Below, piece after piece: positions 1-11,300 of a stretch of DNA of 64,000 nt. The position numbers were made by a program, and so were the translations under genes. Where the stretch lies: NCBI GenBank assembly GCA_943737045.1, contig CALSFV010000011.1, forward strand, positions 1,426,001 to 1,490,000, given 5' to 3'. The DNA is from Parapristionchus giblindavisi. Its lineage: Eukaryota > Nematoda > Chromadorea > Rhabditida > Diplogasteridae. The notes under the pieces were generated by a model. That model was given only the letters and a program-made list of their open reading frames with translations. It was not told where the DNA came from and did not search any database. The stretch's first letter is position 1. Every line of letters starts with the position of its first letter.

Positions 1-350
1 CTCATTTAAGTTTTTCTCCGTAATTAATGAAGCTTAGCTAGCGATGTGTTTGTCGTTTGTGGTCTATCATCTTATCGTCCATGAAGACTAGGGCGTCTGT
101 AGTTTGAATTGGAATGTGAGGAATGAGTTCACACTGCAACAGTGATGTCGTGATGTCATGTCGCGGCCACAGGCCCCGACTATCTTTATCGACTCTCGAG
201 AGAGAGCTCGTGTCCCTGTAATCAACTCTGACTGTCGGGTGTCTCTATCTTGGCTATGGCTTTCTTCCTGGCCATATTCACTGTCTTCTATCTCTCCTAA
301 TCTCTCTTGTCTATCATATATATATATATCTCTGACAGTCTATCGTCTCT

Positions 351-590
351 TCTGTGATCTCTTGTCTCTAACTAGTAACTGTCCTTCTCTGACTGTCTGC
401 CGTCTCTTCTGTGATCGCTTGTCTCTAACTAGTAACTGTCCTTCTCTGACTGTCTGCCGTCTCTTCTGTGATCTCTTGTCTCTAACTAGTAATTGTCCTT
501 CTCTGACTGTCTGCCATCTCTTCTATGATCTCTCGTCTCTAAGCCTTCTCTCACAATCTACCTTCTCTTCTGTGATCCCTTGTCTCTAAT
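351..590. repeat. 57-bp tandem repeat, about four copies
   Basis: The word TCTGTGATCTCTTGTCTC recurs with its start at 351, 408, 465 and (diverged) 522, an exact 57-bp period. Because 57 is a multiple of three, the array stays open in one frame as a 19-residue repeat. The pyrimidine bias and lack of other coding features suggest a minisatellite, not a gene. Confidence 0.85.
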
Positions 591-1795
591 ATTTCTCTAA
601 CTGTCTATCGCCTCTTCTATGATCCCTTGTCTCTAATCCTTCTTTGACCGTACTCTCTCGTCAGATGTATCTTTATGCATCCGAGCTTTTCTGTCCCTGA
701 ATCGAGTCGGTTACTCCTCTTTCATCTCTCTCGCATATTATCACACTCCTCGTTCCTTTGGAATAGTGTTAGAAGGCAGATTCATTTTTGTCCACGCATG
801 CATTTTCCTCGTATAGGTGTGTAGAATTTTGGCGTGAATGGAGGGGTGGGAGAGATGGGGGGAGTAGAGAAAGAAAGATGGAGATTGCAAGAAAATGAGT
901 CAGATTGGGCACAATAAGGCAGAGAGAAATTCCACAATTTGGGAGTGGGTGTAAGTCGAATCACCAGGGGTTTTATCGAAGATTACTTTGTTCGTGCCTT
1001 ATAGTATTGTTAAAATGCAGTGTGAGCGATATGGTATCGCGGTGGGTTTGGAGAGGTTAAGAGGGTGGTCATCTTTTCTTATCGGTCACTCGGTTGCATA
1101 CTGTAGGTCTTGAACACAATGATAGTTTCAACCTCTTATTGTTGTTGTTGTTATTATTACTATTAGTATTATTATTCTCGGGCGTCAGAAATAGTGTGCT
1201 ACGTGTGTAGTATGTATACCCTGATCAGTGTGGTTTCCCAGTTTCTCACCTAACAATAGGAGTCGTCATCATAGCAACTAGTTCATTTTGTTTTGTTGCT
1301 TATTTTCTGCCTAGTTAAAAAAAATATTTTGACTTCTTTGATTACCATATCTAACGTTCTCCTTCTAACCTCTCATTTATTCGTTTATCACACATGTTTT
1401 CGTTCAGAAAAAATGTACGAAAATGGGTACATATAATATATACTCTTTATCTTATATTTTTCACTGTATATAGTCAACGATGGTTGATTGTCATTTGTTG
1501 CGATCGTACCTATCCATACGCCGCGAGGCAGTCATGTCGTTGTGGTGACAGCTCCCATATCTCGTGCTGTCTATGCACCCTATCGAATACACATGTAAAA
1601 CTATCAATCAGCTACTACTATCACTGTCATTTTAATGGAGATTTGATAAGACCGATCTTGGCAGGTACGATCAGTCTTTTTTGACTTGCTTGCTTGAGAC
1701 TGATACGACTACTACTGCGTCGTACTGTTTCCATACATGTTTCGATATTTCATTGTGGATTAGTGCTCTGGATTAGTTGTCTCGTAGATTAGATC

Positions 1796-1936
1796 TGTGG
1801 CCGAATGCAAGAACCGTTTTCCGGGAAAATGTGACGTCATTAGCGTAGGCGGAGGCGTTTTCCAAAAATCCTCCGCCTACGCTAATGACGTCACATTTTC
1901 CCGTAAAACTGTTTTCCCGTTGTTCTTGCATAGGGT
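1796..1936. mobile_element. Palindromic MITE with TGACGTCA cores (copy 1)
   Basis: Two arms of about 60 bp are reverse complements: a left arm with GTGACGTCATTAGCGTAGG and a right arm with CCTACGCTAATGACGTCAC, around a short centre. Related palindromes occur near 8400-8510, 25515-25617, 36467-36606 and 47110-47240. No transposase is present, so this is a short non-autonomous inverted-repeat element. Each arm holds the octamer TGACGTCA. Confidence 0.75.
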
Positions 1937-4674
1937 CACTGATTGTGAGGCCGTATCCATGAACGCTGGCAATCTCTTCGCCACCGTTCACGTATACATA
2001 TACTGATGGGGGTAGTGACATGTGGGATACATCATCATCCTTAACCACTTCAGTCTTTCATGACAACCTTTCTCTTCACCACCGCTCTCCTCTCTCTCTC
2101 CCTCCTCCCTCTTTTCACACTGTCTCAAACTCTGCGTCTATCCTCTATCCGAAACATGCCTTTTTTGTTCCCGTAACTGCCGTTAAATCGCTGTATGTAT
2201 GTCAGAAGGAATAGAGCCCCCCCCCCCCCAAAAGTAGTCCGATTCGTGTTTCAAGACTTTGCCATCCTCGCAGTAGTCTGACTGTTAACGATGACTTTCT
2301 CCTAAACGCATCTTGCCGCCACTACTGCCCCCAAACGGGACGAAGTCAGCGAGAGAGAATTCCTAAACTAGCCCCAACTCCGTTCCCAATCTACGGTAAA
2401 TTTGCCTGACCAACGAGTTGGCTAAGTGGCCAAAGGAATTGTTGGGTATAAATACATACGGCCACATTTTTTGAGATGGCCTGTCATCTGTTCTGAATTG
2501 GAAACATTGCTTGATACGAGATAGTGTTTTCTCATTTCTCGAACACACTCTTTCTTCTACTTCATCTACGACTACACAGATGTGAGGGGACTAGATCTGA
2601 CTGGGTGTATTCATTATTCATGCTTTTGAGTGATTTGTCTGAATGTCTGTTTAATATGATGTTCAAAAGTCTCGAAACGAAAAGAAACTGTGGCGAGAGA
2701 GTGTGTAAAACGAGGAGAGTTGGCTCTTCTTTTCATTTATTTTCATTTATAACTTTTTGAGCAGAGAAACTTTTGATCTATCTATCGATATATCTTTTGC
2801 CTATCTTGATTGAAAATCTGATCTTTTCATTGCACATCTGTGTCCGATCAATCAAAATCGATCATTGTCATTTATTTAATATGTGCGTTATTAATATTAC
2901 AAGATATTAATTTTGGTTATTGATCATGATGAGTAAGAGGGGATGTCTACGTGACAATGGTAAGGTTTTGGTTTTCAATTTAAAGAGAGGGGGAAGATGG
3001 TTTGTTCATTTCGCACCATATTTCTTCTGTCCTCGACTCCGGTATTTTTGAATCGCGCCGTACGCTGTCTCAATCCCGTTGCGGAAGCAGCGGGGTGGAC
3101 AGCAAACCCCGCGGCCTTCCCCCGCCGTGGTGCTCGACACGATGTGTGCCGCGGGTTCTCACACCGTTGTGTATTGCGTGATATTCTGTCAGTTTAAGCC
3201 TGTTTCATACTTTGATCACTTGTGGCTTTATCAACTATCTGCATAACTCTCTTTATGTCAATATCTATGATCATATTAGGGGGGGGTTATGAAAGGCAGA
3301 AGGGGATTATGATCTTAAGAATGATTGAATAATTGAATGAGATGTTGAGTGATCACTTATCATCCAAGCTCATACCATCGCTCTCTCCCTCTTCCCTCTA
3401 CCTCTCCCTCTCCCTCTCCCTCTCCCTCTCCCTCTCCCTCTCCTTCTATCCTCTCCCCACTCCCCTCCCTCATTCATTCACCAGCGTTTCATACTGATAA
3501 TGAATTAGAAAACGACGAGGAGAATTCTTTGGTATCTTTTTGTCTCTTATTCTCGCCTCTCCCTCTACCCCTCTCTCTACCTCTACCTCTCTATCTCTCC
3601 CTCTCCCTCTCTCTCACACTGATACTATTCATTATCATTCAATTCTCGACGCTTTTCGTGGATGCTTTCAGCGGCGTTTTTGGCATGTAGCAATTGCTGT
3701 ACTTTGAACCCTACGTCTAATTTTTTGGACTTATTTTCTCCACGTGTCTTTCAACTTTTTTGAGACTAGCAAAGAGCCAGGAGTGGCCCTACGTGCACAT
3801 CAGGGCCTACTGTTTTTTAATGTGTTCAAACTGTAAACTGTCTTTAGCGCTGATAGTGAGCGCATTAGATTTCCGACTCATTATGGTATTACGTTAGCTG
3901 GTGTTCAAGTTTAAGAGATTACGGTCGCTTTCTTGAGATAGATATGTTACGGTAATGAGGGGAAATGTGATCTTTGATCTCTCTCTCTGGTAGCTTCAAA
4001 TCGATGTGGATCTTCTTAGTCCTGAGTCATGCACCACTTGTAAGCCCATTCATATTCTTAGACACGCTGAATTCGCTTACAAAGAAGCTTTTCCTCCCTC
4101 TCCCTCCCCATCTCTCTCTCTCTCCCTCCCCTCTCCCTCTCCTTCTATCATTACATGAGTCATTCCTCCATCTATCTATCTCTATCTATCTATCTATCTA
4201 TCTATCTCATCGTCATGAATCTTCAATACAAAAAGGTCTTCATGTCTCTGTTTCTATCTCTGTCTCTGTCTCTCTCTATAGCCCCCAGTCTCTCTCGTTG
4301 ACCCCGCCCAGTGATTTGTTAGCAGCATTTTTCTTCTTCTTCTCTACCTCTTGTTCTCCAGATACATCCTAGTGCATGTTATTCTCGCATTGCAAGTGAT
4401 CTGGGGATATACGGGTCTAGTAGATCAAGGTTTTGGAATACTTTTGAGCACTTGCACTTTGGTTTGTACCGCACTTGAGGCTGGGTGTGACGATCCGTAG
4501 GGTAGTTCATAGTTTTTTTTTCCAATAAATGAGGAAAAAGTGTCGTGTAAGTTGCCTTCACGTTGAAATAATTCTTATTTTTGTTCCATCATATTTTAGC
4601 TAACAGTGAATACGATGACATGAGGGGATAGAAATAATGAAAAAACTTCTCAATATTTCCGAATCGTTCGATAT

Positions 4675-4866
4675 CATACATTGCCATACCCTCGCAGTGC
4701 GAGGATTGACCCATTATATAAGGGCCATTTTAGGCCACTTGATAAAAAAGGAAGCTAAAAATGACGATTTTTAAGCGAAAATAACGTATTTTATGTATCA
4801 GCCCACCCTATTTCGAGAATTGACCCACTATATAAAAATAGGCGGCGAGGGTACCGAAAATGTATG
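4675..4866. mobile_element. hAT-like MITE, CATACATT family (copy 1)
   Basis: The terminal inverted repeat begins CATACATTGCCATACCCTCG and ends as the complement, CGAGGGTACCGAAAATGTATG. The flanks carry a 9-bp direct repeat, GTTCGATAT; other copies show 8 bp. The interior has the family phrase 'gacccactatata'. There is no open reading frame, so it is non-autonomous. Confidence 0.8.
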
Positions 4867-5370
4867 GTTCGATATATTGTATTCTTGGTCGGATAGTTGA
4901 TTGTATCCTCCTCCTGCCTTCATTCATTTTGTCTTCTATCTCCCTCCCCTCCCGTCTGCCCTCTGTTATTACATTTACGATAAACTATCCGTGAATTGTT
5001 TAATGTTGATTGTCATCACGTGATATTTGAATGATTTGAATGGCCATGTGTAATATTAAGCTATCGAAGCTCTCGTAGTTAGCTGAGATCATTAAAAAAA
5101 TGAATTAGTTGAAATAGTTGTAGTGCCTATCTGTCTTATCATTCCTACAGTATCCATTGGACTTCAGCTTTACCAACTGCGATACCTGGCCGCATCATGA
5201 TATCTGTAGCGTATTCAACTTATTCTTTGAATATTTTCGTTGCTGTTTGATTGATTCACTACCATTCCTCGTTGCGAGATTGATTTCGTTTCAATTTCTC
5301 ATCGCCAATCAATACTACCATAATGCACAGTATATTGAGCCTACTGTACCCCCCTAATATTCCCAATTTT

Positions 5371-5374
5371 CCAG
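5371..5374 (+). promoter_or_regulatory. Probable trans-splice acceptor next to the start codon
   Basis: The sequence CCCAATTTTCCAG directly abuts the ATG at 5375. A strong acceptor with no upstream exon is what a spliced-leader acceptor looks like in nematodes. A 5'UTR intron would look the same, so this is inference. Confidence 0.5.
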
Positions 5375-8300
5375 ATGCGGTTGCTGATTCCGCTCGTCTG
5401 CGTGCTGTTGACGGTGACCGCGCGCAACCTGGTGAGTCCATCCATACCGTATCCTACCGTACCCGCGTCCTCGCCATAATCCATTGGCTACCGTATACCC
5501 ATCAGCCGTATCCTCACCATAATCCATCTTTGCAGCCCCACAAGCGCCACATCGCACGCGCACCGAACGTCGCGGCGGATGAACAGGTGAGCTGGTGTGA
5601 TTTACTTATTGCCTATGTAGACTGAACTTCTTTGTGTTCCATGTATTATGCACTGTTACATTTACCTTACGTGCCTACGCCGTCGGAGAGGCGACGGAGA
5701 GGGTTACGGCGTAGGCACGTAAGGCAAATGTAACAGTGCATTAGTCTAGTTTATGGCTGGTGAGGTGGTGTAAATTACAAATTGCCGTACATTAACTTTC
5801 CATTGTAGGCAATTCGTCAGCTACGGGATCAAGACCTTCAAGAATGGGAGGAGGAACAGAGAGTCAGGGTACGGTATTTTATTTACTACACAAAGATGGA
5901 AAACTACTCTGTGGTAACACATAATTGCCCAGAGGCAACATGTAAGCAGGGTTGTCAAATTGACTACCCATGGGTAACAAGAATCCACGGGGTATGCAAC
6001 GGAAGTCCAATAAATTACACTGGGTTAACAAATAATAGCTCGATTCTCGAGAATATCATGAGCGTGATGTCTAGTGCACGCGTGCTGATGAGTCCGGGTA
6101 ATGGGTTTTTTCCGAATGTGCTAAAAGTGTGTGTAATGTGAGTAGGGAGAGGGAGAGAGAGGTAAAGGGAGAGGGAGGGGAGAGGAGTGGTAGAGGGCGA
6201 GAGAGAGGGAGAGTAGGGTAGGGAGGTAGAGGTAGAGTGTTACAGAGGGAGAGAAGGAAGAAAGAGGTAGAGGTAGAGCGAGAGGGAGAGAATGGTGCTG
6301 GAAATAGATTGATTGAATGATTGCAAGATGAAAGACAGGGGTAAAAAAACGAAGAATCTCATCTCAATATATCAAAGATACTATCAATTGAGCCCATAGT
6401 GCACGTAGTGATAAGCGGTTGCAGACAAGTACGAATAATCATCAATTTTCATATTATTAAAATTTCAAATCATGAAATCATCGAATCGAAATTTTGTAAT
6501 TTTGTCAGAAAAATTAGACATTGTTACTATTTAAGCAATAGCGGTGTGTTTTCGAGCAGATAATTAAGGCAGAAAATCTCGGGCTGCCTGATTTGTGGCA
6601 AAGGTGGAAAAGGTTGTCACTGGGTATACGGTAGATACGCTTGATTACGGTAGTTGCTGTTTACAGTAATCATAGTTTGGGTTCGCTTCAACTTTTCTGG
6701 GTATCCATCTCAAGGAAGTGAGCGGAAAAAAAGTGAAGAAAAAAAGTTGATTAATGATATTGGGTGGTAGGCAATCAGTCAGGATGAAATCATCTCTGAC
6801 AGCCAGTCTCTCTTCATTTCCCATGCTCTCTCGCATTCGCACGCTCTCTCGTCGTTCTCTAATTGTAGTCGCATTGTGTGAATTATTGGGGGATTAGGGA
6901 GATAAGGACAGAGATCGGAGAAGCTTTCGATGACGAATTGGAAATATTGATTTATTGATTGATATTTACATAATCAATCAATCAATCAATTTATCAAATC
7001 AGGCAATATATGCTCAGATGAGGATGGGTCTATTCATCATAGGTTGCATTCCACCAGTGTCTTCCAATAGCTCGAGTCAGATCGTCTCTCCAGCGTACGC
7101 GAGGTTTTCCACACGGGCGGTTCCTGTTGTACGGCGTCCACACCGTAGTAGCACGACTCCACTGTTCCAACTTCATATTCCGGATCTTGAGGGCCCATTG
7201 AGCTTTTCGTTTTAAGCTTTCCTGTATCCAATCTCGTAGCTTGGTGGTCTCCCTTACACGTTCATTTCTCCAGCGATCTCGCAACGTAACTCCTATCATC
7301 TTCCGCTCCATCTTCCTCTGGGTGGCACTCAATCTCTCCTTATCACTCGATCGCAACGCCCACACCTCACATCCGTAAAGTACGGTGGAAGTGATGCAAC
7401 TCTCAAATAACCTTCTCTTTGTTTTCATCGGTAGAAAACGTGACGAAAGCAGATGTGATAACTTGGTCCATGCGTACCATCCAAGCTTGATCCGATGCTC
7501 GATTTCGTCAGAATGGTCAAGGGGAATGGAGATCCTTCCTCCGAGATATGTCGTAGATTGAACGAAATTGAATGTCAGGTTTTCGATTTCAATTGGAGCT
7601 CGGGTTGTAGTGCACGAGGTGAGCAGTACTGTTTTAGAGGCATTCACCTCAAGTCCAACACGGCTGCAGGCATCCATCAGTTTCTTCAGCATACTTTCCA
7701 GTTCCGATCGAGACTTCGATAAGTAGATAAATAAATAGATGTGTTCGACTTTCGGTTGTTGTGAATTATACGAATTATTGTTATTCTATTTTAATTTCGA
7801 TTCATTGTTTCCGATTCGTAAGTCGTGAAGTGTTTTTGGACTGAACTAATTTGAGGAAATATAGAGCTGTAAGACGCGAATTCAGCAACTTTCAAAATTT
7901 GTCGGCTACAAAATGAAACTGCGGAATTAACAATAATAATAATATTAAGATATAATATATTTATAATAAAATATTTCTTATATTATATATTGAGGAAAAT
8001 AAGATAAACTCGAAGCGATGCTTTGGAAATAAATAAGATAAAAAAATAACTATTGTTCCTTCAGAGACAACTGAACTCACCCGAACTGTCCCGCGAGGAG
8101 AGACACCGTATCACGCAGGAACACTGGGTACGGTAGATTGAATCTCGATTGATTTTTTTTCATTTCGCATATCATCGTATTGTTTTAATGAGAAAAAAAT
8201 CGATTTTAACGCGGAAACACTTTTCAGGACAAGCTCGGCCCTAAGGCGCTGCAGGTGAGGCCGCGTGGAGGATGTCGTGGTCGACGCCCCGTGCAGCCTC

Positions 8301-11300
8301 CCCCTAATGTACCGGTAAGTATAACTTATTAACGTACGTTCAAAAGTTGCGAAATGAAAAAAACACTCGCTTCACTAGTCTTTTTTTTTATCCATGAACG
8401 ATGACAAACCGTTTGCCGGTAAATGTGTCGTCACAAGCGTAGGGGGAGTTTAAAGAAAATCATCCCAATACACTTGTGACATCGCGTTTGTCGGCAATAG
8501 TTCATGTATACGGCCTCTGGTATCGTTTTTCTTTTCGTGACTTTTGAATATCGTAGTACTTATAGTATGTATGTATCACTGAACGTTACCATTTGTATGC
8601 AATGTCCAGATCACGATTCCGGTAGATCACATGCGATTTGCACCGTAGTTTCGTGTATATGTATACCTGATCGTCCTTGCAATGAAATATAAATAAAAAA
8701 ATAAACACAAAATACACGAATGAATAATCTATAAATGAAGCTTGAACTGAACTTAAATGAAGAAGAGCCCTCCTTCATCTAGTAATATACTTGATGTGAA
8801 TAAATTGATTAATTGATTGATTGAAGTCTGTCGGGAGAGGCTAGTTGCTTTGACTTGGTGTGGGGAGTGGTGAAGGGGCAGGGTTTTATGAAGGGGGTAG
8901 GTATAAAGATATAGTGGTAAAGGTAAAGGTAAAGGTGCAACCCGTTATTCAAGGCACACGAAGTCCAGCGGGTGACTACTGCTAGGCCAGTGACAATTAT
9001 AATGGTATGAATTATAAACACACAAAATCGCCTTTAATATGCCCCTGTCAATCGAATTGAGATAGAAGGATGAATTCGTGAGGAAAGTTGGACCAGGCTT
9101 TATGATCATTGCAAGAAACAAGGATCAGTGGAACCATCTCATACAGATCAATCCGCATAGTAGATCTAATTAAAGTGTTTAAATGTAATGTAAATGTAAC
9201 AAAATATTAAGATTTAACAAAATTGTCCAACAAAATATGCATGCAACACATAACTTATGTTAGTTCAATGTGCTTAACAGTCCATTCAACACTCGGCGTT
9301 ACTGTCATGTATATTAGCGTGTGTGCTGTGTTGTCTATCTGTGCACATTACTGTAACAGCGCCCAGCTATCGTAGCTCAGCACTCTGAGACCACTGCGTC
9401 CAAATTTTATGTCAACACACTGATACACACTGCGTGAATGTCGATATTGCGTGTCTGCATGTGTGTGTACCCACTACCGTATTAGACACCGTACCCAATA
9501 CCGTATTAAACACCGTACTCACTACCGTATTAGATACCGTACCCACTACCGTATTAGGTACCGTACCCAATACCGTATCAGGTATCGTACCGGAGCCCAT
9601 GCTCGAAACGCAGACTCACTACTACTCCTCCTCCTCAACCTCCTCCCGAACCACTAGTAAGTAACTGAGGTAAATAACCTGACCACCGTATTCTCTTGAC
9701 TTTGAAAGCCAACATGACCGACACTTATACTAATTGTTGCATGGAGATTGTCAGAAAAGTGATTTCGGTGCACCAAATGAAGCCTGATTTATTCGAAAAA
9801 TGTGAACTTTGAGAGATAAAGAAAACATCTTTGATCTACCTTTCCTAGTTAGTGCTGTTGTGGGAGGCTTGGATCGGAGTGACACGAGACCACCGCAATC
9901 TTGCCACGACATCGATCACAACCTTGCCACCTTACAATTTGCATGATTCGCGATCCTTATTATGTGTGTTAACAATTGCATTGCAAACGAAACGTGAGCA
10001 TGATTAAAGAAGGAGCTCCTCGATCTTTCTTTCGTCGCTAATATGACCAGGTAGAACACAGCACCCTGAATACAGAAACCATTTTCCCGCGAAAAGTATT
10101 GATGCTCTGAAATTCCGTAAGCCGATCAAGTTTATTGCAGCACCAGGTAAACTAAGAATTTTCAAAAATGAAGGTGAATGAAAATAAATCAGAAAAGGAG
10201 TTTGATCCCGAGTTGCCCGGTTACAAGTTCTGACTACTAAAAACCCTAATGAAACCTCTAAAACACTGAAACGAGGGTTGAAAATAGTGGGAAATTTTAA
10301 AAAAATTAAAAGAATATTTAAAGTTTATAAATAAGTCTATGACAGGTATCGCTGCGTCGTCCCTGTCAGCCTCGCGGTATGAGTCCTCATGATGTACAAG
10401 CCAGACAGGTAATGCACATCCACACTCTTTATTTTTTTAAATAAAATAAATTTAAAGAAAAATCATGAAAGAAATCTTATCAAATTAAAGACACACCCCG
10501 AGTTGATTTGACACTCTCCGCTTTGGCAATTCCCTCTCGTTTTCACGTTAGTTCAAAATGCGAGAGAGATGGGAATGGGGGGGGGGCACAGGAGATGCTC
10601 AGGCGACTTTTGACATCATTGTGGTGTGCTGTTTGGTGTGTTTTTACAATCTCATAATAATGATACACTAGTTCATTAGTCAAAGCGGCGCACCTTAGAC
10701 GGGTTTGATGACGAGGCGGAGAGTGTGACAGAGGGAATCATTTGATGCCATCTCGCACGCACACCCTCTAATGCAGCCCACCAAACCCGCCTGGCATCCG
10801 CCTCGCACTCTTTATAAGGTGGAAAACGTGATTCGCCCTACCTTGATTATTTCCCCGCTATTACAGAGGCTGAACTAGCGTCTTTTTTATCTGCGAGAGA
10901 GTGTTGCCAGAGCAAGGAGTTTCGAATGAGCTCAGAGTGTGCCTTTACATAAAATAGATAGCGAGCATTGCTTGTTGAAATTCCTACATGTAGGTATTTG
11001 ACAGTTTTTTTTAATACAATGATCATTTATCGATGATTGCTCTTTTTTCAGGAAGAACAGAGACTTCGTGAGGAGGAAGCTGCGAGGTGATTGTTTTTTT
11101 GCTGCAAAAGATCAAAGATCAAACTACAAAGATCAAAGATCACTATGCAAAACTGTGAGTTTGCAGACACCGTGCCGAGTATGAGATTCGTCTTCGCGCT
11201 CACCAGGAGGCAATGGCTCGATGGGAAGAGGAGAATCAGCGTAGACTGCGAATGAGAGACGAAGTTGTGGTACGGTAGTTTGGACTTTGATCTTTGATCT

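Larger units (their letters stand above)
1..5374. other. Gene-poor 5' region
   Basis: No reading frame here has convincing coding character. The longer open frames come from low complexity: a CT-rich 57-bp tandem repeat near 351-590, CTCCCT runs near 3380-3610 and 4090-4290, and a TATC run near 4170-4207. An ATT/GTT microsatellite lies near 1139-1175. Two transposon-like inverted-repeat elements are listed separately (1796-1936 and 4675-4866). The promoter of the gene starting at 5375 should lie in the last part of this stretch, but I see no recognisable core element. Confidence 0.6.
8315..10345. other. Large intron of the Glu-rich gene
   Basis: This 2-kb gap contains a degenerate TGACGTCA-type palindrome (about 8400-8510), a dispersed repeat (8920-9000) and a 24-bp minisatellite (9472-9592). 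A possible exon at about 9609-9651 (acceptor AACGCAG, donor GTAAGT) has 43 nt and does not keep phase, so it was left out of the model. Confidence 0.5.

Noticed and set aside
158..589. Long open frame of 143 codons at the 5' edge
   Set aside because: It coincides with a 57-bp CT-rich tandem repeat; the protein is just a 19-residue repeat without splice context or upstream signals.
3349..3690. Open frame with long Pro-Ser runs
   Set aside because: It is produced by CTCCCT simple sequence and has no other coding character.
9609..9651. Possible extra exon of the Glu-rich gene (Pro-rich)
   Set aside because: Acceptor and donor look fair, but the 43-nt length breaks the reading phase between exons 8314 and 10346.
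9412..9664. Overlapping open frames on both strands with Thr-Val-Pro repeats
   Set aside because: All frames stay open because the minisatellite period is 24 bp, a multiple of three.
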